This document shows positions 10,108 through 18,385 of a stretch of 64,000 bases of DNA, piece by piece; position 1 is the first letter of the stretch; each line of letters starts with the position of its first letter. The notes beneath the pieces are model-generated. The model worked only from the letters and a program-made list of their open reading frames with translations, did no database searches and was not told where the DNA came from. The position numbers and the translations under genes were made by a program. Source of the stretch: Bacteroidota bacterium (GTDB lineage: Bacteria > Bacteroidota > Ignavibacteria > Ignavibacteriales > Ignavibacteriaceae); assembly GCA_021777835.1 (NCBI GenBank), contig JAJYDC010000003.1, forward strand, positions 124,001 to 188,000, in the 5' to 3' direction.

Positions 10108-10140
10108 TAATCCTATTAATGTACTTAAGGAAATTATAAA

Positions 10141-10710
10141 ATGGATAAAGCTCATGAAATAATCTTTGCTGGTTTCGGCGGACAAGGTATTCTGTCAATG
10201 GGACAAATAATTTCATACGCCGCTATGATTGAAAATAAGGAGATAAGCTGGATGCCCTCTTATGGTCCTGAAATGAGAGGCGGTACGGCAAACTGTATAG
10301 TAATAGTATCACCTTCAAGAATTAGTTCTCCGATAGTCTCAAGATTTGACTCTGCACTCATACTTAATCAGCCTTCACTTGAGAAATTTGAACATGAGGT
10401 TAAACCCGGCGGTCTGCTGATCTATGAAGAATCTACAATTATAAATCCGCCTAAAAGAACAGACCTCGAAATACTATCTATCCCTGCAAACGAAGAAGCA
10501 CAAAAGCTGGGTAAGAAGCAAGTTGCAAATATGATATTAGTCGGAGCATTTTTAGCGAGACGTCCTATAGTAAAAATCGAAAACATAATAAAAGCATTAA
10601 CGAAAGTACTGCCGGAACGCCATCACCATTTAATACCGCTCAATAAACAAGCACTGGAGCTAGGTCAGAAAATAGCTAAGGGTATGATAAACGAAGTTGT
10701 CCAACTATAG
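10141..10710 (+). CDS. korC: 2-oxoglutarate:ferredoxin oxidoreductase gamma subunit
   Basis: A 189-residue gamma-domain protein with the glycine-rich opening IIFAGFGGQGILSMGQ and the family motif PSYGPEMRGGTANC, followed by SPIVSRFDSALILNQPSL. The gamma subunit binds coenzyme A and completes the D-A-B-C set, so the operon encodes a whole enzyme. It starts 33 bp after korB, with AAGGAA upstream. In an Ignavibacteria/Chlorobi relative the complex could serve oxidative or reductive TCA flux with low-potential ferredoxin; the sequence does not decide which direction dominates. Confidence 0.9.
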   Translation: MDKAHEIIFAGFGGQGILSMGQIISYAAMIENKEISWMPSYGPEMRGGTANCIVIVSPSRISSPIVSRFDSALILNQPSLEKFEHEVKPGGLLIYEESTIINPPKRTDLEILSIPANEEAQKLGKKQVANMILVGAFLARRPIVKIENIIKALTKVLPERHHHLIPLNKQALELGQKIAKGMINEVVQL

Positions 10711-10744
10711 TATGATTTAATTTATCATAGAAAAGAGAAGAAAG

Positions 10745-11014
10745 ATGAAAACAGAAGAAATTAGATGTGTACACGCATGTAAAAACACTTGCGCAATGTT
10801 AAATGAGTCTCTGCGTAAGGAAGCTGCAATTGTCCGCTTTTATGAAAGTATACTAGAAGACTGTAATTTACCTGAAATAAGAAGCTTTGTAGAAACTACG
10901 ATAGAAGATAGAAGAAAGAGTATCTTAAAAATCATCCAAAAGCTCAATGAAATACACGCCCGCTCACAAGTTGTCGATGGAATAACCTCAAGCTTTAATA
11001 ACATTGACGGATAG
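10745..11014 (+). CDS. Small Cys-rich helical protein of unknown function
   Basis: An 89-residue protein with no family I can name. The N-terminus has Cys8, Cys12 and Cys16 (CVHACKNTC, spacing Cx3Cx3C) and a fourth Cys at 40, so a metal or Fe-S site is possible. The rest is predicted helical and amphipathic (EAAIVRFYESILEDCN, then PEIRSFVETTIEDRRKSI), resembling one ferritin/rubrerythrin-like helical hairpin. It starts 34 bp after korC behind a purine-rich stretch (AAAAGAGAAGAAAG) and is probably the last gene of the kor operon. A redox or accessory role for KOR is only a guess from position. Confidence 0.6.
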   Translation: MKTEEIRCVHACKNTCAMLNESLRKEAAIVRFYESILEDCNLPEIRSFVETTIEDRRKSILKIIQKLNEIHARSQVVDGITSSFNNIDG

Positions 11015-11038
11015 GTGAACCGCCAATGTTCTTAAAGT

Positions 11039-11067
11039 TTGACTAAGGACAAAGGAATGAGTATATT
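11039..11067 (+). promoter_or_regulatory. Sigma70-like promoter of tRNA-fMet
   Basis: TTGACT at 11039-11044 and TATATT at 11062-11067 are separated by exactly 17 bases. The predicted start lies near 11074, about 13 bases before the mature tRNA. The same two hexamers with the same spacing occur before prs (49202-49230). Confidence 0.75.
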
Positions 11068-11086
11068 TACCAATCAAATTATAAAC

Positions 11087-11147
<61 letters not shown>

Positions 11148-11159
<12 letters not shown>

Positions 11160-11201
11160 CTAAGAAAGCCTGATAAAAATATCAGGCTTTTTGTTTTTAA
11201 T
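11148..11201 (+). repeat. 54-bp direct repeat, left copy (tRNA 3' end plus terminator)
   Basis: These 54 bases, from CTGCCCCCGCTAC in the tRNA T/acceptor stem through the terminator T-tract, recur without mismatch at 17064-17117. Weaker similarity (a GTTAT.CTA block) continues for about 25 bases on the right of both copies. A duplicated tRNA 3' end is the classic footprint of site-specific integration at a tRNA gene. Confidence 0.9.
11165..11195 (+). terminator. Rho-independent terminator after tRNA-fMet
   Basis: Perfect 11-bp stem AAAGCCTGATA / TATCAGGCTTT with an AAAA loop (11165-11190), followed by TTG and a T-run. An identical copy lies at 17081-17111 within the right-hand repeat. Confidence 0.9.
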
Positions 11202-11264
11202 TAAACCAAGGTTTTTTGTTATTCTAATAACTGAATAGACTGATAATAATTAAAAAATGGTTTT

Positions 11265-11393
11265 ATGACCGGAATAAGAAAAACATATTATACGTATGTA
11301 ATCCAAAGTCAAGAGGGCTATCATTATACAGGAATGACTGAGAATTTAGAAAAGAGGTTATTAGAACATAATGAAAAAAAACTTTTTTTCTGA
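11265..11393 (+). pseudogene. Truncated GIY-YIG endonuclease relic
   Basis: The 42-codon frame reads MTGIRKTYYTYVIQSQEGYH, then YTGMTENLEKRLLEHNEKK, and stops at TGA. This matches the first half of single-domain UvrC/GIY-YIG nucleases: the YVxxS strand, the Y-x-G-x-T motif and the NLExRLxEHN helix. The normal second half, with its catalytic Glu and about 40 more residues, is absent, and the following DNA does not resume it in any frame. It begins 64 bp after the tRNA repeat. A second, more decayed copy of its 5' end lies at 18239-18297, so the gene was probably once whole beside the tRNA. Confidence 0.75.
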
Positions 11394-11475
11394 GCTACAA
11401 TCAATAATTTTCAGCTTATCTTGATTCTTGTTATTTAATAGCCTAATTTCTAATCAAAGGAAATTGAACAGGAGT

Positions 11476-11868
11476 ATGTTTAAGGGAATTCTAAAATATT
11501 GTTTTTTATCCGCCCTCTGTGGATTACTCTTTTCCTTTTTATTTATTTTAACTTCGCAGACACAAACTTCAACAGGGGGAATTGATTCCAGCATAATTTC
11601 TTTTCCCAAAGATTTTCAATGCCAAAAGCTTAATAGTACCAACTTAGAACTTTATAATACCGCCTTTATCTTTAGTAATATTTCTGAAAAATTATCAATA
11701 TTAAAAAGTGAAATTGCAATTCAGAAAAGAAAACATCAAAACAAGCTTAAAGTAATAGATAAGCTTGAAGCCAAACTTTTAACTAAAAATTTTCCTAATA
11801 CATTTCAAAAAGAATCTTCCCAATCTAAACTCATCGATCAAACCAACTACTGCTGCTTTCTGATTTAG
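11476..11868 (+). CDS. Hypothetical membrane-anchored protein (130 aa)
   Basis: I do not recognise this protein. From the ATG at 11476 it has a Lys/Tyr-containing start and one hydrophobic segment at about residues 8-27 (FLSALCGLLFSFLFILT), a low-complexity Ser/Thr/Ile stretch, a predicted coiled-coil or helical region (SEKLSILKSEIAIQKRKHQN, then KLKVIDKLEAKLL), and a short Cys-containing tail (TNYCCFLI). The track frame begins 16 codons earlier at a TTG without a Shine-Dalgarno; the ATG has AAAGGA 15 bases upstream. It sits inside the repeat-bracketed accessory segment. It may be a real small membrane protein or a decaying fragment. Confidence 0.4.
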   Translation: MFKGILKYCFLSALCGLLFSFLFILTSQTQTSTGGIDSSIISFPKDFQCQKLNSTNLELYNTAFIFSNISEKLSILKSEIAIQKRKHQNKLKVIDKLEAKLLTKNFPNTFQKESSQSKLIDQTNYCCFLI

Positions 11869-11999
11869 GATAACATATTGTAAATTCTTAATGAATCCTT
11901 CCTGTGGGGTATGCAAAATAACTTTGCAGCGGCGTTTGGATTTACATATTAAAAGCAAGCGCCTTAAATTACGGATATTTTTTATATAAACTATTTCTT

Positions 12000-12182
12000 A
12001 TGAATTGTAACTTTTCCCTTGAGGCATTACTCTATAATATTCTTGGGCAAAGGATTAAATCGATTTTATTAGAAGAAGACAGACGTGCAGGCAAATATAA
12101 CATAAATTATAATGCAGATAATTTAAGCAGCGGAGTTTATTTCGCTTTGCTAAAACAAAATCAAATAGTCTCAAAAGGATAA
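12000..12182 (+). pseudogene. Remnant of a T9SS C-terminal sorting domain
   Basis: The 60-residue frame reads ALLYNILGQRIKSIL, then RRAGKYNINYNADNLSSGVY and FALLKQNQIVSKG. This is the second half of the type A T9SS sorting domain seen complete at the end of the two following genes (compare LKVYDITGKEIKTLI and LSSGIYIYVLKT). The upstream NYPNPFNPST part and any passenger domain are missing, and the usual KKMxLLK ending is replaced by SKG-stop. It is most likely the tail of a deleted exported-protein gene. Alternatively it is simply a noncoding scar, since no good ribosome-binding site precedes the ATG. Confidence 0.65.
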
Positions 12183-12234
12183 ATAATGTTATGTGTTACA
12201 AATTTTTTTACAGAAAATAAAAGAGAAATTAAGA

Positions 12235-13116
12235 ATGGGAAAATATTTACTTCTTTGCTTTTTATTATTTCAATTTAATATTTATCCTCAATTATTTATT
12301 AACGAGCCTGCCCCCTTAAAGCCAGGTAATTACTGGATGTATTCGGATTATTCAGGAGGAAAATTTTCTTATCGTGTTTTCGATAGTACTGCTGTTATCG
12401 ATTCTAATTTATACTATTTAGTTGAATATAAATATCCAAACGGACCAAAATTAGAAAGATATTATCAATATAACCGATTAGACACAAATAATTTTTATAT
12501 AAGATATAATGATAATTCATTTTCGAATCTCGAAGTGAAATATTTTAAAAAAGATGCAAAGTTAAATGAGTCATGGACAAATATTTTTTCAGGTTACAAA
12601 AGAACTGCTTATTACAGAATAATTGATACGGGTACAACTGTTTGGAATGGGAATTATACAAAAGTAAAATTATTAGAAGTAACTGATAGCGCATTGGTTG
12701 ACCAGTGGCAATACTGGTCGGATGATTTTGGGCTTTTGCAAGTTATGGATTTTGAAGGAGCTTCAAATTACCTTGTTGCCTGTGTAATTAACGGTAAGGT
12801 TTATGGCGATACAACATTTACCGATGTAAAAGAAATAAAAAATAATATTCCTTCAGAATTTCATTTGTTTCAGAACTATCCCAACCCATTTAATCCATCG
12901 ACAAAAATAAATTTTGATATACCAAATACTAGTTTTGTAACGCTTAAAGTTTATGACATTACCGGAAAGGAAATAAAAACTTTAATTAATGAAGAAATGC
13001 GACCAGGAAGTTACAGTGCGGACTTTAACGGAAATGGTCTTAGCAGCGGAATATATATTTATGTACTAAAGACACCAAAATGTTTAGCCGCAAATAAAAT
13101 GACTTTGCTCAAATAA
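12235..13116 (+). CDS. T9SS-exported hypothetical protein (293 aa)
   Basis: The ATG at 12235 starts a signal peptide (MGKYLLLCFLLFQFNIYPQ); the longer frame from 12193 adds only a charged leader and is not preferred. Residues 20-205 are a beta-rich passenger with many Tyr/Trp/Asn (PGNYWMYSDYSG, WQYWSDDFGLLQ) that I cannot assign to a family. The last 80 residues are a T9SS type A sorting domain: FQNYPNPFNPSTKINFDIP, LKVYDITGKEIKTL, PGSYSADFNGNGLSSGIY and the ending NKMTLLK. It should be secreted across the outer membrane by the type IX system and processed or anchored at the surface. No T9SS machinery gene is in this window. Confidence 0.75.
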   Translation: MGKYLLLCFLLFQFNIYPQLFINEPAPLKPGNYWMYSDYSGGKFSYRVFDSTAVIDSNLYYLVEYKYPNGPKLERYYQYNRLDTNNFYIRYNDNSFSNLEVKYFKKDAKLNESWTNIFSGYKRTAYYRIIDTGTTVWNGNYTKVKLLEVTDSALVDQWQYWSDDFGLLQVMDFEGASNYLVACVINGKVYGDTTFTDVKEIKNNIPSEFHLFQNYPNPFNPSTKINFDIPNTSFVTLKVYDITGKEIKTLINEEMRPGSYSADFNGNGLSSGIYIYVLKTPKCLAANKMTLLK

Positions 13117-13282
13117 AATAGGGGATGGTGCGGCAACACCAGCCCGCATAACTAAAATAAAAGACTTACTATTTTCTGTAAATAATAGAGACATTATTAC
13201 ATTTTTAAATAGTAAAGCCTTATTATTTTTTGCGATGTAAAGTAATTACTTGCCGTTTCAATATTTGTGACATAGGTAATTT

Positions 13283-16200
13283 ATGAAAATCTTCATGAAA
13301 AATTTTCTGATATTTATCTTTTTTTCTTATTTCTTATTTGCACAAGTACCTGTTACCAAGTGCGATATGACTGCAAATATTCCACAGGGTACAGTTTATG
13401 CTACAACCGGCGGAATGTACAAGCCCTCAGCAAATGCACCTGGACAATATTTTAGAATATTGATAGTATTTGCTCAATTTGAGAGTGACATTACAGATAT
13501 TTCTAATTGGCAAAAGGGAAGCTTGCCAAGTTGGGCTAATAATCTCATTGATCAAGCTCCATCTTCAAGTTATCGTAATAACACTATCTCAGATTATTTT
13601 AAAAAATTGTCTGGTGGGAATTTTGATACAATCGGAGATATATACCCTTCAATAATTACTGTTCCAATTAACCAAAATTATGGTTCTGCCAATCAATATG
13701 TCTTAAATGTTTTAAATAATAGTGTGACGAACTTTAAACGTTACGATAATTGGAAATTTCAAAATGGCAGTTTTGTTTTTTCACCGGAAAATGGTGATGG
13801 TTATCTTGATTTAGTACATATAATTTACAGATGGGCGGACCCTGGTTGGTTTAGTCTCTCTGGAGGTATAGCAACGCTAAATTTTACTAATGATTTTATA
13901 ACTCATGATGGTGTGAAAATTAACGGATCATCTCTATCAATTTACGCTTCTGGAATTACAACAAACAACAAGGGCGCATCTACTGATAACTTTGCCTTCA
14001 TTCAGCAATTCGCGCATGAATTCGGGCATTACTTATTTGGAGGGGGACATACTACAGAAGGCGGATTAATGCAAGGCGATCCTTATGGATATGATGGAAT
14101 AACCCATGCCATGAATGCCTGGGAAAGAGCACGTCTTGGATATATTACTCCTATGAATTATTACAATGGCGAAACTAAAACATTAAGAGATTATGTTGAA
14201 ACCGGAGATGCATTAAAAATTCAGATTGCAACTGGCGAAGAACTTATGATAGAAAATCATCAAAGACACTTATCTTATGATCAAATAATTAGAGGTGGCG
14301 CTCAGGGCGGTAATTGGGACCCCAATTCGCAATTAGGTAAAGGGATATACCTATATTATGTAAAAAACGCAGACAATTATCCGTGTACGGATTTTATGTT
14401 AACTGCAGATGGAGGATGGAATTGGCAGTATGCCGGCAATATAAGTATGCCCCCTGGTTGGCCGTCAACTCTACCATTAATTGACAAAGGTACACCTTAT
14501 CGATATTTACCAAATACGCCAGATAACCAAATAGGTAAAGGAGATAGAAATCCATGGTTAGAAGTAAATGGTTTACCAACCTATTATAATTACCGTTGGC
14601 ATAGCAGAGATCCACTTACTAACCAATGGGTTTTAACAAGAAACATCATGGGCGATGAGAAAGATGCTTTTAATGTTGGTTATAATGAACTGATTACGCC
14701 ATGGAGTAATCCCAGCACAACAAAATTTATTAATGGGTCTGAGATTCTTACAAATTTAGCTGTTCAATTGGTTTCGCAAGATCCATCAACTGGAAGTGTT
14801 TCAATTAAAATTTTTAATCAATATTCAAGTGACCTTACTCTTCCCCCATCCAAGCCGCAAAATTTACAAACCTCTTTAACTTCTGATGATCATATATTAA
14901 TAAATTGGTTCCCTAATTGGGAACCGGGATTAAATTCTTACAAAATTTATAAAGCTATTACAACTGGTAATGAACCGTCAAAGTATAATTATTTAGCAAC
15001 GATACCGTCAAGCCAAACAACTTGGACAGACCCGGTTAGTAATACTACTAACGGTTTTACAAAAGTTTTTTATAAAGTATCAGCTTTGGATAATTCAAAT
15101 CAAGAGTCTGTTCAATCTGATTATGCATTTATAAATTTTCTAAATGGTCAAATAACTTCTAATACTAATCTTACTTCTTTAACTATTATAAATTCCCCTG
15201 TAAATGTTTCATCAGGTGTTACCCTAACCGTTCAGTCCGGTGTAACACTTAAGTTTGCTCCCGGAGATTCACTTACTATAGACGGTGTCTTATCAGCACA
15301 AGGCATATCTACAAACCCTATATCATTTACTTCCACAGGCAGCACTTCTCCCGGCAGTTGGGGAACAATTACGTTCAACGGTTCCGGTGCGGCAAGTTCA
15401 AATCTTAATTATGCCAATATTACTTACGGTGCCGGTATTAAATGCCTTAACGGTGCAAACGTTACAATCCAAAATTCATATATCGATACTTGTACAAATG
15501 GAGTTTATATTTATAACTCAGCGCCTCAAATATTAACTAACCATATACTTGAGCCCCAGCAAAATGGGATTTACGGTGAAGCTTCTGGCATGTATCCTTC
15601 GGTAATTGATAACAAAATAATCAAAACAACTGCCAGCAGCAGCTATTATCATAATTATCAAGGTTTATGGTTTACAAATAATACTACGGTTTATGCCGCT
15701 CATAATGATGTAAGCGGGTTTTGCTGGGGGGCATATTTCGGCGGTGGTGTTCATGCTATTTTTAATACCAATTCCTATATTATTCACTATCCGAATAATC
15801 GTTTTACGTATAATTTATATGGCATTGCAGCCGGATATGGCAGCTACTGTTATGCCGGAGTTTCATATAATCTTAGCTTCTATAACAGCATTCACGATAA
15901 TACAACATATGATGCTTATTCATACCAAAACAGTACTATTATCGCACAATACGATTATTGGGGTACTAACAGTCCAAAGCAATATGTTGAATATGGGTCA
16001 GTATTAGATATCTCAAATAATTTATCATCAGATCCATGGGGTACCAGCAGTAATTCTCCTGCAATTAAGCAGACAAATAACCTACTCACTGCTTCTTATA
16101 GTACTTCTGCAAATCAGTCTCAAGTAATTCAACCGGCAGATAGTAACCTTTCGGGTATATTTGCAGGAATTTCATTTGAAAATGCCGGTAGAATTGAAGA

Positions 16201-16942
16201 TGCAATCGCATGTTATAAAAATATGATCGCAAATGATAATAATGCGGGATTTGCTTTAACCGAGCTAGCTGCAATAAATAATAAATACTCAAGAAATGAC
16301 ATGCTTAGTTACTTTGCAAATATTCCCGTCGTCAATAAACATTATCCACTGGCATTAAAACTAATTGCAGATAATGATCTGCAAAACAATAAGTTTGATG
16401 AAGCAATAAGTATTTATGATAAGTTAATCACTAATTACCCAAATGATTATCAAGGAATAAATGCTAAGTTTGAAAAGCTGTTTGCATATCTAAACATAAA
16501 GAATGATAAGATAAAAGCAACACAAATGCTATCAGATATTAAGGCAAGGAATCTAACAGACACAGAATGGGCAATGAGAACAGATGCAGCTGAAGGTTTA
16601 TTAGGGCTAGCAGGTAATAGTGCAACTAAAAATAAGGCAGTCGCTTCAAACCAAAATAATGGCATAAATAATCTCCCAAAAGAATATGAGCTGTTCGCTA
16701 ATTATCCCAACCCGTTTAATCCATCGACAATAATAAGCTATCAACTACAAAATGATGGATTAGTTACACTAAAAATCTTCGATGCCTTGGGAAGAGAAGT
16801 AAAAACATTAGTTAACGAGGTTAAATGTCAAGGAAGATATTCAGTAAGTTTTGATGCTTCACAACTTGCAAGTGGTGTTTACTTCTATCAATTGAGAACG
16901 GGTGATTTTGTATCTATAAGGAAGATGATACTGATGAGGTGA
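13283..16942 (+). CDS. Large T9SS-secreted M6-like metalloprotease with beta-helix
   Basis: A 1219-residue modular exported protein. A signal peptide ends near residue 20. The catalytic domain holds FAHEFGHYLFGGGHTTEGG with His245, Glu246 and His249, and later MNAWERARLGYI, which resembles immune-inhibitor-A/M6 peptidases. The usual HExxHxxGxxD is altered, with Gly and His (256) displaced by one residue. A fibronectin-III-like domain covers roughly 525-620 (PSKPQNLQTSL, INWFPNWEPGLNSYKIY). A right-handed beta-helix covers about 650-880 (ITFNGSGAASSNLNYANITY, QNSYIDTCTNGVYIYNSAP). A helical TPR-like stretch lies around 960-1110 (RIEDAIACYKNMIANDNNAG). A T9SS sorting domain ends the protein (NYPNPFNPSTIISYQL, RKMILMR). 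It is probably a surface protease acting on an extracellular protein substrate. Confidence 0.8.
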   Translation: MKIFMKNFLIFIFFSYFLFAQVPVTKCDMTANIPQGTVYATTGGMYKPSANAPGQYFRILIVFAQFESDITDISNWQKGSLPSWANNLIDQAPSSSYRNNTISDYFKKLSGGNFDTIGDIYPSIITVPINQNYGSANQYVLNVLNNSVTNFKRYDNWKFQNGSFVFSPENGDGYLDLVHIIYRWADPGWFSLSGGIATLNFTNDFITHDGVKINGSSLSIYASGITTNNKGASTDNFAFIQQFAHEFGHYLFGGGHTTEGGLMQGDPYGYDGITHAMNAWERARLGYITPMNYYNGETKTLRDYVETGDALKIQIATGEELMIENHQRHLSYDQIIRGGAQGGNWDPNSQLGKGIYLYYVKNADNYPCTDFMLTADGGWNWQYAGNISMPPGWPSTLPLIDKGTPYRYLPNTPDNQIGKGDRNPWLEVNGLPTYYNYRWHSRDPLTNQWVLTRNIMGDEKDAFNVGYNELITPWSNPSTTKFINGSEILTNLAVQLVSQDPSTGSVSIKIFNQYSSDLTLPPSKPQNLQTSLTSDDHILINWFPNWEPGLNSYKIYKAITTGNEPSKYNYLATIPSSQTTWTDPVSNTTNGFTKVFYKVSALDNSNQESVQSDYAFINFLNGQITSNTNLTSLTIINSPVNVSSGVTLTVQSGVTLKFAPGDSLTIDGVLSAQGISTNPISFTSTGSTSPGSWGTITFNGSGAASSNLNYANITYGAGIKCLNGANVTIQNSYIDTCTNGVYIYNSAPQILTNHILEPQQNGIYGEASGMYPSVIDNKIIKTTASSSYYHNYQGLWFTNNTTVYAAHNDVSGFCWGAYFGGGVHAIFNTNSYIIHYPNNRFTYNLYGIAAGYGSYCYAGVSYNLSFYNSIHDNTTYDAYSYQNSTIIAQYDYWGTNSPKQYVEYGSVLDISNNLSSDPWGTSSNSPAIKQTNNLLTASYSTSANQSQVIQPADSNLSGIFAGISFENAGRIEDAIACYKNMIANDNNAGFALTELAAINNKYSRNDMLSYFANIPVVNKHYPLALKLIADNDLQNNKFDEAISIYDKLITNYPNDYQGINAKFEKLFAYLNIKNDKIKATQMLSDIKARNLTDTEWAMRTDAAEGLLGLAGNSATKNKAVASNQNNGINNLPKEYELFANYPNPFNPSTIISYQLQNDGLVTLKIFDALGREVKTLVNEVKCQGRYSVSFDASQLASGVYFYQLRTGDFVSIRKMILMR

Positions 16943-17063
16943 GTGCCAAGCAAAGCTTGATCTGTTCACAAAGGCTGATAAATCTATCCTGCTGGTCGGC
17001 AGGTTAGATGAGGCAAGGAGTTGCTATGCTTCCAAGTCTCAATCGTTGTAAATCTGCCTCGAA

Positions 17064-17117
17064 CTGCCCCCGCTACTAAGAAAGCCTGATAAAAATATCA
17101 GGCTTTTTGTTTTTAAT
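17064..17117 (+). repeat. 54-bp direct repeat, right copy (tRNA 3' end plus terminator)
   Basis: Identical to 11148-11201, including the last 12 bases of tRNA-fMet and the whole terminator hairpin, but the upstream tRNA body is absent here. The distance between copies is 5916 bp. It marks the right boundary of the accessory segment, whether an integrated element or a duplication. Confidence 0.9.
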
Positions 17118-17155
17118 AAAGTCAGGACATTTTGTTATACTACAAGCGAAGTAGT

Positions 17156-17200
17156 ATAACCCAAAGGTTGTTGGTTCAATTCGCCGTCGCGAACTACTAA
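17156..17200 (+). pseudogene. Degenerate tRNA-fMet 3'-half ghost
   Basis: ATAACCCAAAGGTTGTTGGT, then TCAATTCGCC and CTACTAA, aligns with the anticodon-to-3'-end part of the intact tRNA (11121-11163: ATAACCCGAAGGTTGTAGGT, TCAAGTCC, CTACTAA) with several substitutions and indels. No acceptor or anticodon stem can form. It follows the right-hand 54-bp repeat by 38 bases. Confidence 0.6.
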
Positions 17201-17540
17201 ATAAAGAGGGACAGCTAGGAAATATTATTTTATATAATATTCTAACTTATTTAAGGGCAAGACTTTTGTTCAGAAATTTTATTAATTTAATTGTCAACCA
17301 TTAAGTGTAAGATAAGTGAATGATGAAATGCCTATGGTCCAGGTTCGACACATTGCGAACGATAGGATATTACTTAAGAAAATGATAATGCCTTAGAAAA
17401 AATAAACAGTACAAATCCAGTTTTACAACCGGTTAGCATTATCGAAACGACATTTTTTAAGTTTTCGGGTTAGAATAAAAGGTTAACACTATTAGAAAAA
17501 CAATTCTACTAATTAAATTGTTAAAAAGGAAAATCTCCTT
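17201..17540 (+). other. Intergenic region upstream of the RDD gene
   Basis: About 340 AT-rich bases without a convincing reading frame. A short GGTTCGACACATTGCGAAC stretch near 17343 recalls a tRNA T loop, but no surrounding cloverleaf exists. No strong promoter was found. Confidence 0.4.
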
Positions 17541-18047
17541 ATGATTTCATTAAAGAAAAGAAATTACAATGGAACCGAGACTCACCGAATGCAAGAATTG
17601 GATGGTCTTCCTCTGGCAACTTTTATAAGTCGTGCCGTAGCTTTTATAGTGGATTTTCTAATCACTATTGTCGTATCTGTGCCTATCTTAATATTAGGAG
17701 CTAAGCTATTAGAGCTCTTTGGTCTTGTAAAAGATGATTTGCGTTTGGTGTTTGATTTTAGACATTGGTATAGTTACATTCTTATTGTTGCATACTTTTC
17801 ACTATCAATTTATTATGGCAATGGAAAAACACTTGGCAAACGGCTTATGGGCATTAGAGTCGTTTCCCTTGTTCATGAAAAGATTGGATTCTGGCATGCA
17901 GTGGAACGAGCTCTCGGTTATGGAGCTTCATTTTTAGAATTTGGATTTGGCTTCCTGCAATATTTCATTGATGCAAATAGGCGTACAGTACACGATCGTA
18001 TCGCTGAAACTATTGTTATTCAAGATCGGAAATCCAAGGACTTATAA
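17541..18047 (+). CDS. RDD family membrane protein (168 aa)
   Basis: The protein shows the RDD-domain pattern: ATFISRAVAFIVDFLI at residues 26-41 with Arg31 and Asp38, a second hydrophobic segment (IVVSVPILILGAKLLELF) and a third (WYSYILIVAYFSLSIYY). NGKTLGKRLMGIRVV is the family's most conserved loop, and the end reads NRRTVHDRIAETIVI. RDD proteins are small inner-membrane proteins; some act in ion or metabolite transport, but most are uncharacterised. It starts with an ATG after AAAAAGGAAAATC. It lies just outside the 54-bp repeat pair but between the two GIY-YIG relics, so it may belong to the same accessory history. Confidence 0.85.
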   Translation: MISLKKRNYNGTETHRMQELDGLPLATFISRAVAFIVDFLITIVVSVPILILGAKLLELFGLVKDDLRLVFDFRHWYSYILIVAYFSLSIYYGNGKTLGKRLMGIRVVSLVHEKIGFWHAVERALGYGASFLEFGFGFLQYFIDANRRTVHDRIAETIVIQDRKSKDL

Positions 18048-18238
18048 ATTATTTTTCACCTAACCCGCCCCTCATCGCAGACATCGTTTTCGGTGCTCAT
18101 TTTTGAATATTCGGGTAATGTGGTAAAGGCATGTGTTATTGTTCAGCCTTGTTCAATAAAATAAAATTATTAAATCCGCCGCGTTATTGCCATATGGCAT
18201 TTCAATGATACTATTACTAAATAGCTCTTCTAAAGTCA

Positions 18239-18297
18239 GAATCGACTTATAATAATTCTAAAATGATTTCATGTCCGGAATAAGTCAAACATATTAT
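18239..18297 (+). repeat. Diverged second copy of the GIY-YIG 5' end
   Basis: These 59 bases align without gaps to 11233-11291, about 85 percent identical by eye, covering the leader, the ATG (18271 against 11265) and the first codons (MSGISQTYY against MTGIRKTYY). After that the frame loses all similarity. The rest of the gene-free stretch 18048-18385 holds nothing else I can identify. The copy shows that the DNA now following the tRNA was once also found here, 7 kb away. Confidence 0.75.
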
Positions 18298-18385
18298 GCA
18301 AACATCTCCGCAAATCACCTTATTATTTTGAATATCATTATTCTATAAATTTTAACCCAAACCGGACATAAATATCTTTCTAGAA

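Noticed and set aside
11202-17063. Possible integrative element with its own integrase, or an insertion sequence
   Set aside because: No integrase, transposase or terminal inverted repeats could be read in any frame. Only the direct repeats support a mobile origin.
17336-17360. GGTTCGAC stretch looking like a tRNA T loop
   Set aside because: No acceptor, D or anticodon arms can be formed around it, unlike the clearer ghost at 17156.
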